DNA of 57,109 bases from Streptomyces amritsarensis (GTDB taxonomy: Bacteria > Actinomycetota > Actinomycetes > Streptomycetales > Streptomycetaceae): NCBI RefSeq assembly GCF_001953875.1, contig NZ_MQUR01000044.1, forward strand, positions 1 to 57,109, in the 5' to 3' direction. Below, one piece after another: positions 15,685-24,694 of the stretch. A program made the position numbers and the translations under genes. Positions within the stretch are counted from its first letter, which is position 1, and each line of letters opens with the position of its first letter. The notes beneath the pieces are model-generated. The model was given only the letters and a program-made list of their open reading frames with translations. It made no database searches and was not told the DNA's origin.

Positions 15685-15852
15685 GCGGGTCAGCGTACTT
15701 GGGCGAGGAGCCGTGTCCGGCTCCTCTGCCGGCTCCTCCCCGACACTGCCTCCCGCGAGGCCGATTCCCCTCGGCAGGAGGCCGATTGGGGTACGCCGGG
15801 ACAGTGCCGTCGGTGCCGTGGCAGTGCCGCCCGCCCGTTGTCGTCCTCGCCG

Positions 15853-16500
15853 TCAGCGGTGGCGCGTCAGGCAGTCGGAGCCGTCCTCCGCGCCGGCGCC
15901 GGGCTCGCCCCGCCGCGCCCGCCACGTCATGAGCGCGTGGACCGGGACGGCCGCGAAAGCGACTACCGCCGCGCTACGGATCACCTGCCAGGTGATCCCC
16001 ACCAGCGGCCCCTGCCCCGGGGCTTCCGCCTCCAGGCGGGCCGACGTCTCCACGAACGCGGTCAGCGGCACGAGCAGGCGGAACGGCAGACCGCCGATAC
16101 CGGGTGTCCGGGCCAGGTTCCCGAAGAGCCCCACAGGGGCGCCGAGGACGAAGGCAGCCGCGCCCCAGACGAGCACCTTGGAGATGAGTTCGTCACCGGA
16201 CCCGAAGGGCACGGCCTGCGCGCCGGGATACGCCGGAAACAGGAACTTGAAGACGTAGTACACGACCACGGCCAGGGCCAGCGCCGAGGAAGCCAGCAGC
16301 CCGGACTCGATCTTCGACCTGCGCGCGTAGCCCACGAGGAAGGCGAAGCAGGCCCACGCCCATCCGCTGGAGAGCACGAGGCCGGCGGCCTGGCACACCT
16401 GGTGGTCGAACCTGCTCGCCAAGGGGCCGCTGACACCCAGTGCCACGGCGATCGCGAAGGCGACGGCCACGGGCATCGCGCGGGCACGCAGGAAGCTCAT
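15853..16500 (-). CDS. Five-helix membrane protein, unknown function
   Basis: A 215-residue integral membrane protein from the ATG at 16500, chosen for GGAGGGG ten bases upstream. At least five hydrophobic helices are visible: MPVAVAFAIAVALGVSGPL, LVLSSGWAWACFAFLVGYA, LLASSALALAVVVYYVFKFLF, VLVWGAAAFVLGAPVGLFG and IRSAAVVAFAAVPVHAL. Between helices 3 and 4 lies an outward-looking loop (PAYPGAQAVPFGSGDE). The C-terminus is charged. Not recognised as a known transporter family. Confidence 0.75.
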   Translation of the reverse strand: MSFLRARAMPVAVAFAIAVALGVSGPLASRFDHQVCQAAGLVLSSGWAWACFAFLVGYARRSKIESGLLASSALALAVVVYYVFKFLFPAYPGAQAVPFGSGDELISKVLVWGAAAFVLGAPVGLFGNLARTPGIGGLPFRLLVPLTAFVETSARLEAEAPGQGPLVGITWQVIRSAAVVAFAAVPVHALMTWRARRGEPGAGAEDGSDCLTRHR

Positions 16501-16697
16501 GGTCGCTCGACCCCTCCATGGTCCCCGGCCGGGCGGGTACCGGTCGCCGCGGCGACGGCCGGCGCAGCCCGTCGGGCATGTCGTGCCCGTCCGGGACCGG
16601 CACACCGACCGCACACCCCTGTGCGTCGCGCGGGAGCCCCCGCCTTGAGCGGCCCATTGTTCCAGACACGCCGACGGACGCGGGCCGGTGAGTCCCC

Positions 16698-16904
16698 TCA
16701 AGTGATGTTCTGACGGCTTCCGTCGGGCAGGGTGCAGACGTCGCCGCCGTAGGGGATGGACCTGACCTGTCCGCCCGCGGCCGTGCACTCCTCCCTGGTG
16801 ATGGTGGGGGTCGAAGCGGCCTGGGCGCTGACGGCTCCGACCGCGCCCGTGCCGGCAAGGGTGGCTGCGGCCAGGATGAGGCCCAGCGTTCTGCGGATCC
16901 GCAT
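16698..16904 (-). CDS. Small secreted two-cysteine protein (DUF333-like)
   Basis: A 68-residue protein with a signal peptide (residues 1-30: RIRR start, hydrophobic core, AQAA end) and a mature part of about 38 residues. The mature part has two cysteines (40, 57) in ECTAAGGQVRSIPYGGDVCTLPDGSRQN. The C-x2-GG...C-x-LPDGS pattern recalls DUF333 ('putative hemolysin') modules, a tentative link. GAGGAGG lies directly before the ATG at good spacing. It probably acts outside the cell; function unknown. Confidence 0.75.
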   Translation of the reverse strand: MRIRRTLGLILAAATLAGTGAVGAVSAQAASTPTITREECTAAGGQVRSIPYGGDVCTLPDGSRQNIT

Positions 16905-17065
16905 GGCTTCCTCCTCTCGGGCTCACCCCTCGGCCCTGTGGGAGGACGACCCGCAGGCCGAAGGTGCCCTACCCACCAGCATGGGCGCCGTCCCGGAGGA
17001 CCGCGAGACGGGCCGGAGGCCGCCGGGGCGCGGGGGCTCGGTGTGCGGTGAGAAGGGCTTCGGCC

Positions 17066-18100
17066 TCAACTCCCGGCCGGCGTGACACCGTCCGTGGCGC
17101 GCAGCGCCGAGCGCCCCTCCCTCCAGGCCGTGAGGAGGTGGGCGCCCAGGCGGTCCTCCAGCAGGACCGTCGCGGCGCAGCCGAAGGCGACGTCGGGCTC
17201 CAGTTCCGGCTCGTCGGCGAGGAGGCCGCCCACCACCTCCCGCCGGACCACCTGCTCGTGCACGGCGTCGGCCTCGACGTGTTCCGCGTAGAAGTGCTCG
17301 GCCGCGGGTCCGGCGCCGCAGCGGCGCATCGCCGCGGCGAGACGGCGCGATCCGGGCGAGGAGGTGATCTCGACGCAGGCGAAGTGACCGACCAGGGCCC
17401 CGCGCAGGGCGCGGTGCAGGCCGAAGAGGGACATCAGGTTGACGGTGGCCAGCAGTACGGCCGGTGCCCGGTCGAGGTGGGCACCGTAGGACGTGTCCAG
17501 GTCCAGGTCCGCCATGAGCCCGGCGAACAGCCGCGCGTGGATGCGTTCGGCCCTTCCGGCGCCGAACTCGTCGTACTCGACCGCCACCATGCCCGCTTTG
17601 GCGCGGCCGGTCAGCCGGGGGACGACCCACAGGTGGGGGTCGGCCTCCTTCAGGTGGTAGAGGGAGCGCAGGGCCGCGTACTCGCGCAGCTGCCACAGCT
17701 CGCCGTCGGTCTCGAGGTGGCGGCTGACGCTGCCCGAGAGGTCCACCGGTTCGACGAGGAGGGGGGCGAAGGCCTCCTCGACCGAGCGGGGCGCGTGCCG
17801 CAGGTCGACCCGCAGTGCGTGCAGGAAGCGGGTCTCCAGGGCCCGGCGCAGCCGGAGCAGGTCCGGATCCCATTCCCGGTCGTCGTCGACGCCTGCGAAG
17901 CCCCGGTAGTGGAGCTCGTAGAGCAGGTGCAGGGCGAGCTGGAGGTCCTCGCCCCAGGGGTCGGCCCGCAGGAGTGCGGCGGGATCGTGCACGGGCGGCC
18001 GTCCGGTACGCAGGGCATCGACCACGGCGGCCGAGACGTCCCCCCGGCCTTCGACGAGCGCCGGCGCCGGCGCGGTGGTGGCGGGTGCGGGTGCGTTCAC
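17066..18100 (-). CDS. Haem-oxygenase-like di-iron (HDO) redox enzyme
   Basis: A 344-residue protein of the iron-containing redox enzyme / haem-oxygenase-like di-iron oxidase family. Acidic/His helices read LLYELHYRGF, EYDEFGAGRAERIHARLF and EHFYAEHVEADAVHEQVV, supplying the usual Glu/His/Asp iron ligands. Related enzymes carry out O2-dependent oxidative chemistry on amino acids or fatty acids; the substrate here is unknown. The GTG start overlaps the upstream CDGSH gene stop by four bases (GTGA), so the two are translationally coupled. The CDGSH protein could deliver electrons or iron-sulfur/iron to this enzyme (inference from coupling). Confidence 0.85.
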   Translation of the reverse strand: MNAPAPATTAPAPALVEGRGDVSAAVVDALRTGRPPVHDPAALLRADPWGEDLQLALHLLYELHYRGFAGVDDDREWDPDLLRLRRALETRFLHALRVDLRHAPRSVEEAFAPLLVEPVDLSGSVSRHLETDGELWQLREYAALRSLYHLKEADPHLWVVPRLTGRAKAGMVAVEYDEFGAGRAERIHARLFAGLMADLDLDTSYGAHLDRAPAVLLATVNLMSLFGLHRALRGALVGHFACVEITSSPGSRRLAAAMRRCGAGPAAEHFYAEHVEADAVHEQVVRREVVGGLLADEPELEPDVAFGCAATVLLEDRLGAHLLTAWREGRSALRATDGVTPAGS

Positions 18101-18333
18101 GGGCGGCCTGCTTCCTCAGGGGTGTGGTCCGCCGGGGCGCGCTCGCGCCGCCGGTGGCTGGTGTCGCACCACGGGTAGGTGCGGCTGCGGCGGCAGGTGC
18201 ACAGCGCGACCGCGAAGCGGTCGGACCGGGCCACGGTGCCGTCCTCGAGGACGACCTCCACCGGGCCTTCCACCACGACGGGGCCGCCCCGTTCCAGGGA
18301 GACGCGCCGGCTAGCGGCCGGTTCGTTCGGCAC
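18097..18333 (-). CDS. CDGSH iron-sulfur domain protein
   Basis: A 78-residue protein with one CDGSH-type cluster motif: C45-T-C47-RRSRTYP-W-C56-DTS-H60. These three Cys and one His bind a labile [2Fe-2S] cluster, used in electron or cluster transfer. The GTG start at 18333 lies inside the 3' end of the upstream methyltransferase gene (23-bp overlap), and its stop overlaps the start of the downstream HDO gene. It is the middle member of a tightly coupled three-gene operon. Confidence 0.9.
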   Translation of the reverse strand: MPNEPAASRRVSLERGGPVVVEGPVEVVLEDGTVARSDRFAVALCTCRRSRTYPWCDTSHRRRERAPADHTPEEAGRP

Positions 18334-19006
18334 GGACGATCACCAGCCCTTCCCGGTCCTCGCCGGCGCCCACGAACCCCTGCTCCTGGAGCCAGGCCCG
18401 ACGCGAGCGCAGCACGGGCCCCCAGGGCACGACGGCCCGCATCGGGATCTCCGCGGACAACCCCGTGCGGCGCAGGTGCTCCACCGTCGTGCGGGGTCCG
18501 CACAGGGCGGAGTGCACCATCAGCAGGACCCCCCCTGGGCGCAGCAGCGCTGCGGCCCGCTCGCAGATCCTGTCGATGACCTGCCGCCCGGCCAAGCCGC
18601 CCTCCCATGCGCGCCGGGGGCCGTGCCCGGGCAGGCGGGCCCGGGGTGAGGGAACGTACGGGGGGTTCGCCAGGACGAGGTCGAAGCGCCGGCCCCGGCT
18701 CACGGCGGCGAAATCGCCGTGGAGGACGCTCAGGGGCAGCCCGAGCCGGACGCCGTTCATGCGGGCTGCCGCGACGGCCCTGCGGGAGACGTCGACCGCC
18801 GTGACCCGGGCCCCTCTGGACGCGGCGAGGAGCGCGAGGGCGCCCGAACCGGTGCCGATGTCCATGACCTCCGTGCCGGGACCGATGCCCTCGTGTGCCA
18901 GCGCCCGCGCCAGCAGCCCGGTATCGGCCTGCGGGCGGTAGACCCCGGACGGGACGTAGAGGCCGGCGGGCGGTGCCGGTACTGCTGTCATGAGTGCGGA
19001 CGCCAT
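18311..19006 (-). CDS. HemK2/MTQ2-like protein methyltransferase
   Basis: A 231-residue class I SAM methyltransferase of the HemK2/MTQ2 group. Motif I is VMDIGTGSGALALL (about 48-60), and NPPYVPS (114-120) is the NPPY motif used for methylating glutamine or other planar nitrogens. It lacks the N-terminal substrate-binding domain of PrmC, so it is not the release-factor methylase itself. GGGAG precedes the ATG by seven bases. It is the first gene of the operon with the CDGSH and HDO genes. The shared operon hints that its target may be linked to the iron enzymes rather than to translation (inference). Confidence 0.85.
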   Translation of the reverse strand: MASALMTAVPAPPAGLYVPSGVYRPQADTGLLARALAHEGIGPGTEVMDIGTGSGALALLAASRGARVTAVDVSRRAVAAARMNGVRLGLPLSVLHGDFAAVSRGRRFDLVLANPPYVPSPRARLPGHGPRRAWEGGLAGRQVIDRICERAAALLRPGGVLLMVHSALCGPRTTVEHLRRTGLSAEIPMRAVVPWGPVLRSRRAWLQEQGFVGAGEDREGLVIVRAERTGR

Positions 19007-19195
19007 CGATGATCTCCCGGGTCGGCCGTGCGTTACCGGTGCCGGCGGGCACGGTGTGGCTGGTGTGTTCGCTGTGGCGGCTACCCGCAGACGGACGCTC
19101 TACCCGTGGCGGCCGGAGGGGGAGGGCCTCTCGTACGGGTCGGGCCCGGCCGGCGCCCCTTTGCCCCCGTAGCCGCCCCCGCAGCCGCCCCCGGG

Positions 19196-19495
19196 TCAGG
19201 CCGACGGGGGAGTCGCCTTTCCCGTCGGAGGGAGGAGCCGGCGGCGCTCCTGGGCCGTGAGGCCGCCCCACACCCCATGCGGCTCCTGCGTGGCGAGGGC
19301 GTGGTGCAGACAGGCTCGGACCACGGGGCACGATCCGCACAGAGCCTTCGCCTGCCGGTCGCGTTCCTTCCGGTCCCTGCGTCCCTCCTCGACCGGATCG
19401 AAGAACGGCTCCGACCCCACCTCACGGCAGACCGCTTCGGCCTGCCAGGCCCAGTTCTGCAGCACGGGGGCCGGGAGGCGGGAGGGATTCGGCAT
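19196..19495 (-). CDS. WhiB-family [4Fe-4S] regulator
   Basis: A 99-residue WhiB-like protein. The four cluster cysteines are C23, C53, C56 and C62 (C...C-G-S-C-P-V-V-R-A-C), followed by the G-V-W-G-G turn and a basic tail (ERRRLL). Such proteins hold an O2/NO-sensitive iron-sulfur cluster and control transcription, often with SigA. The ATG at 19495 is supported by AAGGAG six bases upstream; a longer reading frame exists but carries no signal. It lies 189 bp upstream of the iron-sulfur operon on the same strand, so a regulatory link is possible. Confidence 0.92.
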   Translation of the reverse strand: MPNPSRLPAPVLQNWAWQAEAVCREVGSEPFFDPVEEGRRDRKERDRQAKALCGSCPVVRACLHHALATQEPHGVWGGLTAQERRRLLPPTGKATPPSA

Positions 19496-19804
19496 CGCTG
19501 GCTCCTTGACGTCGACGTCGGGGGGTCCTGCGCGCACGTCTGTTCGCGTTTGCGCGGATGAAACCCACCAGGGGGGCACAGATCCCGCGACGCCGCCGCG
19601 CGAAGCGGCACGGACGCGCCCTCGACGCCGGGTCCGCCGACACCAGGAAGCCGCCGTCCGGAGCGTCCCTCCGCTCCTGCGCCGAACTCCACGAGCGGCT
19701 CGCGCCGAGCCGGCGCCTGGCATCCCCGCCCCGATCGCGGGCAGCCGACTGGTCGGCGGCCGATCCCGACCGCTTCACCCACCGCACCCGCACCGGAGGT
19801 CCAC

Positions 19805-21526
19805 ATGGCACGCACCGTCGCCCGGGTCATCATCGACGCACTCCAGGAACTGCGCGTCGGGCACGTCTTCGGCGTCGTCGGAGACGCACTGAACCCGCTG
19901 ACCGAGGCCATCCGCACCACCGACGGCCTGGAGTGGGTCGGCTGCCGGCACGAGGAGGCCGCCGCCTTCGCGGCGGGCGCCCGGGCCCAGCTCTCGGGCA
20001 CCCTCGGGGTGTGCATGGGCACCGTCGGACCGGGCTCCGTACACCTGCTGAACGGTCTGTACGACGCCGCGAAGAGCCGCGCACCCGTCCTGGCGATCTG
20101 CGGGCAGGTCCCCCTCGCCGAGATCGGCAGCGACTACTTCCAGGAGGTCGACAACGACCTGCTCTTCCGTGACGTGGCCGTTCACCGGGCCACCGTCACC
20201 TCCCCGGAGCAGATGCCGCGCGCCCTCGAAACCGCCGTCCGGGCCGCCGTCACCCGCGGCGGAGTCGCCGTCCTGACCGTTCCCGGCGACATCGGCGACC
20301 GGGAGGTACCCGAGGACCGACCCGTACGCTTCGCCCTCGACCGTGCCGTCACCCGCCCCGACGACCCCTCCCTGGCCCGCGCCGCCGACCTGCTCAACGC
20401 CGCATCCCGGGTGACCCTGCTGGTCGGCCAGGGAGCCCGCGGCGCCCGGGCCGACGTCCTGCGGACCGCCGAAGCACTCGCCGCCCCCATGGTCCTGACG
20501 CTGAAGGCCAAAGAGGGCTTCGAGGGGGACAATCCCTTCCAGGCCGGACAGACGGGCCTCATCGGCAATCCCGCGGCCGCCCACGCCTTCGACACCGCCG
20601 ACGCCCTGCTGATGCTGGGCACGGACTTCCCCTACCGCGACTGGTACCCGCACGACGCCAAGGTCGTCCAGGTGGACACCCGCGAGGAGCACCTGGGACG
20701 CCGCACGCCCGTCGACGTAGGCCTGGCCGGCGACGTCGGCGCCACACTGCGGGCACTCCTCCCGCTCCTCGGGACCGACCGGGACCGCACGCACCTGGAC
20801 GACGCCGTCGAACGGTTCGCCGCCTGGCAGGAGGGACAGCAGCGGCTGGCCGACCCGGCCCGGGAGCACCGGCCGGCCAGGAGGCTGCGCGCAGCCCTGG
20901 ACAACCGCGCCCACGACATCCGCCCCCAGGCGCTGGCCGCCGCCGTGGACGCCCACGCCGCCGACGACGCCGTCTTCACCTCCGACACCGGCATGGCCAC
21001 CGTGTGGCTCTCCCGCTTCGTCACCATGCACACCGACCGTCGCCTGCTCGGCTCCTACAACCTCGGCTCGATGGCCAACGCCATGCCCCAGGCCCTCGGC
21101 GCCCAGCTCTGGGCACCCGAGCGCCAGGTCGTCGCCTTCTGCGGGGACGGCGGACTGAGCATGCTGCTCGGCGACCTCATGACCATCAAGACCTACCGGC
21201 TCCCCGTCAAACTCGTGGTCTTCGACAACCGCCGCCTCGGCATGGTCAAACTGGAACAGGAGCAGGTGGGGCTGCCCGAATTCGGCACCGAACTCGACAA
21301 CCCCGACTTCGCGGCCGTCGCCACCGCCCTCGGCATCACCGGCATCCGCCTCACCGACCCCGCAGAGCTCGACGAGACCGTACGCCGTGCGCTGGCCACC
21401 CCCGGACCGGTCCTGCTGGACGTCCTCACCAACCCCGAAGAGATCGCCGTCCCCGCCAAGCCCACCCTGGCCCAGGGCTGGGGCTTCGCCGTCGCCAAGG
21501 CCAAGGAAATCCTCCCGGGCCGGTAG
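19805..21526 (+). CDS. poxB: Thiamine-diphosphate pyruvate oxidase
   Basis: A 573-residue TPP enzyme of the PoxB (pyruvate:quinone oxidoreductase) type. RHEEAAAFAAGARAQL carries the cofactor-activating Glu, MGTVGPGSVHLLNGLYDAA matches the PoxB N-terminal domain, and GDGGLSMLLGDLMTIKTYRLPVKLVVFDN is the TPP/Mg motif. PoxB converts pyruvate to acetate and CO2 with electrons passing to menaquinone at the membrane, often in stationary phase or stress. Acetolactate synthase is less likely, given length and the RLGMVKLEQEQVGLPEFGTEL segment typical of PoxB. GGAGG precedes the ATG. It begins a co-directional block with catalase and mycothione reductase. Confidence 0.88.
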   Translation: MARTVARVIIDALQELRVGHVFGVVGDALNPLTEAIRTTDGLEWVGCRHEEAAAFAAGARAQLSGTLGVCMGTVGPGSVHLLNGLYDAAKSRAPVLAICGQVPLAEIGSDYFQEVDNDLLFRDVAVHRATVTSPEQMPRALETAVRAAVTRGGVAVLTVPGDIGDREVPEDRPVRFALDRAVTRPDDPSLARAADLLNAASRVTLLVGQGARGARADVLRTAEALAAPMVLTLKAKEGFEGDNPFQAGQTGLIGNPAAAHAFDTADALLMLGTDFPYRDWYPHDAKVVQVDTREEHLGRRTPVDVGLAGDVGATLRALLPLLGTDRDRTHLDDAVERFAAWQEGQQRLADPAREHRPARRLRAALDNRAHDIRPQALAAAVDAHAADDAVFTSDTGMATVWLSRFVTMHTDRRLLGSYNLGSMANAMPQALGAQLWAPERQVVAFCGDGGLSMLLGDLMTIKTYRLPVKLVVFDNRRLGMVKLEQEQVGLPEFGTELDNPDFAAVATALGITGIRLTDPAELDETVRRALATPGPVLLDVLTNPEEIAVPAKPTLAQGWGFAVAKAKEILPGR

Positions 21527-21621
21527 CGGACCCGCGCCGCCCGATCCACCACCTGACGCCGCGCACCGGCCCCCGCACGCCCTGTCTTCGCAGCACAGAC
21601 GGCAGCAAGCACGGCCATTTC

Positions 21622-21646
21622 GGTTTATCCCGGTCAAGAAGGGCAG
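21622..21646 (+). promoter_or_regulatory. Sigma-B-like promoter of the catalase gene
   Basis: GGTTTA, 13 bp, then GGGCAG. This resembles the general-stress (sigma-B type) pattern GTTT...GGGTA(T/C). It lies 58 bp before the katE start, giving a leader of roughly 50 bases. Known catalase control by SigB in Streptomyces supports the reading. The -10 differs from consensus by one base. Confidence 0.5.
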
Positions 21647-21703
21647 GCGCAGCGGAGGAGAACCACCGCCCCTTCACCCCCTGACCCTCTCCAGGGAGAG
21701 CTC

Positions 21704-23896
21704 ATGGCCACGGAAAATTCCGACAGCACCGCCGGGTCCCAGCCCGTGGAGCCGCGACAGCCCGCTCCGGACCAGCAAGGACCGGAGACGGTGAGCCCGA
21801 CCGGTCAGCCGACCGGGGCCGCCCCGGCCCGCGTCGCGCAGAGCGGCGCGTACCTGACCACCGCCCAGGGCGCACGGCTCTACGACACGGACCACTCGCT
21901 GAAGGCGGGCGAGCGGGGGCCGGTCCTCATCCAGGACCACCACCTGCGCGAGAAGATCACCCACTTCGACCACGAGCGGATCCCCGAGCGGGTCGTGCAC
22001 GCCCGCGGCGCAGCGGCGCACGGTGTGTTCCAGGGGTACGGCACGGCCGCAGAGGTGTCCAAGGCCGCCTTCCTCGGCAAGGACGTGGAAACACCCGTCT
22101 TCGTACGCTTCTCGACCGTCCTGGGCTCGCGCGGCTCGGCGGACACGGTGCGTGACACCCGTGGGTTCGCGACGAAGTTCTACACCGAGGAAGGCACGTT
22201 CGACCTCGTCGGCAACAACATTCCGGTGTTCTTCATCCAGGACGCGATCAAGTTCCCCGACATCATCCACGCCGGGAAGCCGCACCCGGACCGGGAGATC
22301 CCCCAGGCCCAGTCCGCACACGACACGTTCTGGGACTTCGTGTCCCTGCACACGGAAGCCACCCACCACACCCTCTGGAACATGTCCGACCGGGGCATCC
22401 CGCGCTCCTACCGCATGATGGAGGGCTTCGGAATCCACACCTTCCGGCTGGTCAACGCGGCCGGCGACAGCGCGCTCGTGAAGTTCCACTGGAAGCCCAA
22501 ACTGGGCGTGCACTCCCTGGCCTGGGAAGAAGCCCAGCTCATAGCCGGGACGGACCCGGACTTCCACCGCCGTGACCTGCACGACGCCATCGAAGCCGGC
22601 GCCTACCCCCAGTGGGAGCTGGGCATCCAGGTCTTCCCGGACACCCCGGAGCAGACTTTCGAGGGCATCGACCTCCTCGACCCGACCAAGATCGTCCCGG
22701 AGGAGCTGTCACCGGTCCAGCCCATCGGGCTGATGACGCTGACCGCCAACACCACGAACTATTTCGCCGAGACCGAGCAGGTCGCCTTCCACCCCGGCCA
22801 CCTCGTACCCGGCATCGACGTCACCGACGACCCGCTGCTCGCCGGACGCCTCTTCTCGTACCTCGACACGCAGATCAGCCGGCTGGGCGGCCCCAACTTC
22901 GGCCAGATCCCGATCAACCGGGCGCACGCCCCCGTCAACGACATGCTCCGGGACGGCATGCACCAGAGCGCCGTGCACACGGGCGTCGCGCCGTACCGCC
23001 CCAACAGCCTCGACGGCGGCTGCCCCTTCCTCGCCGGAGCGGACACCGCGGCCTTCGTCGAAACACCCGTGCCCCTGCCCGAGACGCACAAGGTCCGTGA
23101 GGCACCGGCCTCGTTCTCCGACCACTTCAGCCAACCGCGCCTGTTCTGGCTCAGCATGAGCCCGCCCGAGCGCGAACACGTCGTCGCTGCCTACACCTTC
23201 GAGTTGAACAAGTGCCGGCAGCGGACCGTGCAGGAACGCACCCTGGAGGTGCTGGCGAACATCGACCCGGGCCTGTGCGCCGCGGTCGCCGAGGGGCTCG
23301 GGCTGCCCGCCCCGGCCGCCGGCGTGCCGCTCGCGGCGGCGGAGCCGAGCCCCGCCCTCTCGCAGCTGGGCGAGACCTGGCCGACGGACGGCCGTGTGAT
23401 CGGCATCGTGGCCGACGCGGCGGCCGACCTCGACGGTGTACGCAGGGTCCGGCAGAAGATCCGGGACACCGGCATGACGCCCCTCGTCATCGCACCGACC
23501 GGCGGCACCCTCGGCGGCACCCCCGACGGCGACAGCGGCGAACCGCTGCCCGTCGAACGCACCTACGCCACGGCCCGCTCCGTCGAATTCGACGCCCTGC
23601 TGTTCTCCGGCGCACCGGGCGCCGCAGCCGACGCCCTGGGAGCCCGGGACGCCAAGGCGGGGACCCCCGTGCCGCAGGACCCCGACCCCCGCGTCCTGCT
23701 CCTGCTGACCGAGGCCTACCGGCACGGCAAGCCCCTCGGCGGCTGGAACGGCGCCGACCGGCTGCTCGCGGCCGCCGCCGTCGACAGCTCCGCACCCGGA
23801 GTCGCCCTCGCGGACGACGCGACCAGTGCCCTGGACGCCGTCCTCGCCACCCTCACCCAGCACCGTGCGTGGGACCGCTTCCCGCCCGCCGCCTGA
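21704..23896 (+). CDS. katE: Large-subunit catalase with DJ-1-like C-terminal domain
   Basis: A 730-residue HPII-type monofunctional haem catalase that removes H2O2 in the cytoplasm. ERIPERVVHARGAAAHG contains the catalytic His (H99), VRFSTVLGSRGSADTVRDTRGFATKFYT is the active-site stretch, NNIPVFFIQDAIKFPD holds the catalytic Asn, and RLFSYLDTQISRLGGPNF carries the haem-ligand tyrosine. From about residue 565, GRVIGIVADAAADLDGVRRVR begins the class I glutamine-amidotransferase/DJ-1-like domain of large catalases. Length fits this clade (700-750). A sigma-B-like promoter lies upstream, and GGGAG precedes the ATG. Confidence 0.95.
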   Translation: MATENSDSTAGSQPVEPRQPAPDQQGPETVSPTGQPTGAAPARVAQSGAYLTTAQGARLYDTDHSLKAGERGPVLIQDHHLREKITHFDHERIPERVVHARGAAAHGVFQGYGTAAEVSKAAFLGKDVETPVFVRFSTVLGSRGSADTVRDTRGFATKFYTEEGTFDLVGNNIPVFFIQDAIKFPDIIHAGKPHPDREIPQAQSAHDTFWDFVSLHTEATHHTLWNMSDRGIPRSYRMMEGFGIHTFRLVNAAGDSALVKFHWKPKLGVHSLAWEEAQLIAGTDPDFHRRDLHDAIEAGAYPQWELGIQVFPDTPEQTFEGIDLLDPTKIVPEELSPVQPIGLMTLTANTTNYFAETEQVAFHPGHLVPGIDVTDDPLLAGRLFSYLDTQISRLGGPNFGQIPINRAHAPVNDMLRDGMHQSAVHTGVAPYRPNSLDGGCPFLAGADTAAFVETPVPLPETHKVREAPASFSDHFSQPRLFWLSMSPPEREHVVAAYTFELNKCRQRTVQERTLEVLANIDPGLCAAVAEGLGLPAPAAGVPLAAAEPSPALSQLGETWPTDGRVIGIVADAAADLDGVRRVRQKIRDTGMTPLVIAPTGGTLGGTPDGDSGEPLPVERTYATARSVEFDALLFSGAPGAAADALGARDAKAGTPVPQDPDPRVLLLLTEAYRHGKPLGGWNGADRLLAAAAVDSSAPGVALADDATSALDAVLATLTQHRAWDRFPPAA

Positions 23897-23987
23897 CCGG
23901 TCCCGCGGCGGCGCGGTCCGTTTCCCCCGCCGACGCGGGGGCAGACGCCGCTGACAGCCCGAGCACTTCCGAAAGGCGGGAAACACC

Positions 23988-24311
23988 ATGACGGACCTGT
24001 CCTCCCACCCGGCCGAGCAGCTCTCCGCCGGAGCCGCCGGCACGGGACTCCTGGCCGTCGGCATCGTGGTCGCCCTGCTCCTCATCGCGGCCGTCTGGTG
24101 GGGCATCCGCCGCCGCGCCGCGGAGCCGCCGCCGGGCGCGCCTCCCCGGCGTCCGGCCCGGCGGGCCCACCACGCCGAAGAGCACCGCGAGGCCGACCCC
24201 CGGTCGTTCCCGAGTGACGGCGAAAGGCTGTCACCGCACGAGATGAAGGGCTACGGAAACCTCGGCTCCCGCCGGGAGGGCGGCGACGGCCCCGAAGAGG
24301 GGAGCCGGTGA
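23988..24311 (+). CDS. Single-helix membrane protein (DUF6479-like)
   Basis: A 107-residue protein with one membrane helix near the N-terminus (GTGLLAVGIVVALLLIAAVWWGI, about 18-40). A basic Pro/Arg-rich cytosolic tail follows, ending in SFPSDGERLSPHEMKGYGNLGS. The tail and layout resemble the Streptomyces DUF6479 family, of unknown function. GAAAGGCGGGAA lies before the ATG. Its stop codon overlaps the next gene start, so the two are translationally coupled in the redox block. Confidence 0.75.
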   Translation: MTDLSSHPAEQLSAGAAGTGLLAVGIVVALLLIAAVWWGIRRRAAEPPPGAPPRRPARRAHHAEEHREADPRSFPSDGERLSPHEMKGYGNLGSRREGGDGPEEGSR

Positions 24312-24685
24312 TGACGAACGCCGGCCGCAAGGACCGGCAGGAGGCGACAGCCCAGCAGGAGATGACGGGCCGACAGGAGGCCACAGGCCTTCAGGAGGTG
24401 ACGGGCCGGCACTTGGAGCAGGCCATCCTGAACCTGCTGGAGCGCCGCGGCCCGACCGCGACGATCTGCCCCTCCGATGCCGCGCGGGCGGTCTACCAGG
24501 GCGACGACGACGGCTGGCGCGACCTCATGGAGCCGACCCGCCGCGCCGCCCGCCGGCTGGTCGCGACCGGCGAGGTCGAGATGACCCGGGGCGGCCGCGC
24601 GGTCGATCCGGCCGGAGCGCGCGGCCCCGTCCGCATCCGGCGCGCCCGCCGGCCGACGACTCGCGCCGACGGCGCGTCGACGTAG
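24311..24685 (+). CDS. DUF3253 protein
   Basis: About 124 residues. The DUF3253 domain covers most of it: LEQAILNLLERRGPTATICPSDAARAVY, WRDLMEPTRRAARRLVATGEVEMTRGGRAVDPAGARGPVRIRRA. This is a small winged-helix-like fold of unknown function, common next to oxidoreductases. An N-terminal Gln/Thr-rich stretch contains degenerate repeats of [TGRQEATG]. The ATG at 24311 overlaps the previous stop as TGATG; a GTG three bases earlier is also possible. Confidence 0.8.
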   Translation: MTNAGRKDRQEATAQQEMTGRQEATGLQEVTGRHLEQAILNLLERRGPTATICPSDAARAVYQGDDDGWRDLMEPTRRAARRLVATGEVEMTRGGRAVDPAGARGPVRIRRARRPTTRADGAST

Positions 24686-24694
24686 GCGGGCCCG

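Noticed and set aside
15853..16926. A longer form of the five-helix membrane protein
   Set aside because: The extra N-terminal frame overlaps the small secreted gene on the same strand and is Arg/Gly/His-rich. The ATG at 16500 has a good ribosome site.
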